Assembly (NCBI GenBank): GCA_029250425.1
Contig: JAQXFF010000067.1
Coordinates: 1 to 5,023 of the forward strand
Reading direction: 5' to 3'
DNA from: Candidatus Thalassarchaeaceae archaeon
GTDB taxonomy: Archaea; Thermoplasmatota; Poseidoniia; Poseidoniales; Thalassarchaeaceae
DNA: 5,023 bases
This document shows, in pieces, positions 5,022 through 5,023 of this stretch (its first letter is position 1; the number at the start of each line of letters is the position of its first letter). The notes below the pieces were generated by a model. It worked only from the letters and a program-made list of their open reading frames with translations. It did not search any database and was not told the DNA's origin. The translations under genes and the position numbers were made by a program.

Positions 5022-5023
5022 AA

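Overview
The window is archaeal. It holds five complete protein genes and the start of a sixth. All lie on the minus strand, so the window is read from its right end to its left. The evidence for Archaea is the translation initiation factor aIF2 gamma, ribosomal protein S6e, an Orc1/Cdc6 replication initiator and a Dph2-type diphthamide enzyme, together with the arrangement S6e - aIF2 gamma - PIN protein. Base composition is balanced (by eye a little under 50% GC), codon use looks uniform and nothing suggests recent transfer. A mesophilic marine euryarchaeon of the Thermoplasmata side (Poseidoniales/Marine Group II or a relative) fits the composition and the protein features, but this placement is an inference and not proven by the sequence.

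Layout in transcription order: (1) hpt-like purine phosphoribosyltransferase (4994 to 4404), with a TATA-like box whose spacing suggests a leaderless mRNA. (2) A 59-base gap holding a short dyad, then dph2 (4344 to 3235). (3) A 92-base gap holding a 12-base palindrome, then orc1/cdc6 (3142 to 1970). (4) A 91-base gap holding a 15-base dyad and a good TATA/Shine-Dalgarno arrangement, then rps6e (1878 to 1390). (5) The aIF2 gamma gene (1370 to 123), 19 bases after rps6e. (6) The first 39 codons of a PIN-domain protein (118 to the window edge), 4 bases after the aIF2 gamma stop. The last three genes look like one tightly packed operon driven from the promoter at about 1917.

Functionally this is an informational and housekeeping block: purine base salvage, the modification of elongation factor 2 to diphthamide, replication origin recognition, a small-subunit ribosomal protein, start-tRNA delivery, and probably rRNA processing or RNA cleavage by the PIN protein. 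Three starts (dph2, orc1, rps6e) were moved downstream from longer GTG- or TTG-initiated readings. In each case the chosen ATG has a purine-rich Shine-Dalgarno-like sequence exactly 6 bases before it.

No stretch over 300 bases lacks a gene. I see no mobile element, CRISPR array, rRNA, tRNA or plus-strand gene. I did not find a new multi-gene system. The points most worth a second look are the loss of every cysteine from the usual zinc-knuckle region of aIF2 gamma, short dyads in all three gaps between transcription units, an insertion in Dph2, and an extended S6e with an acidic tail.
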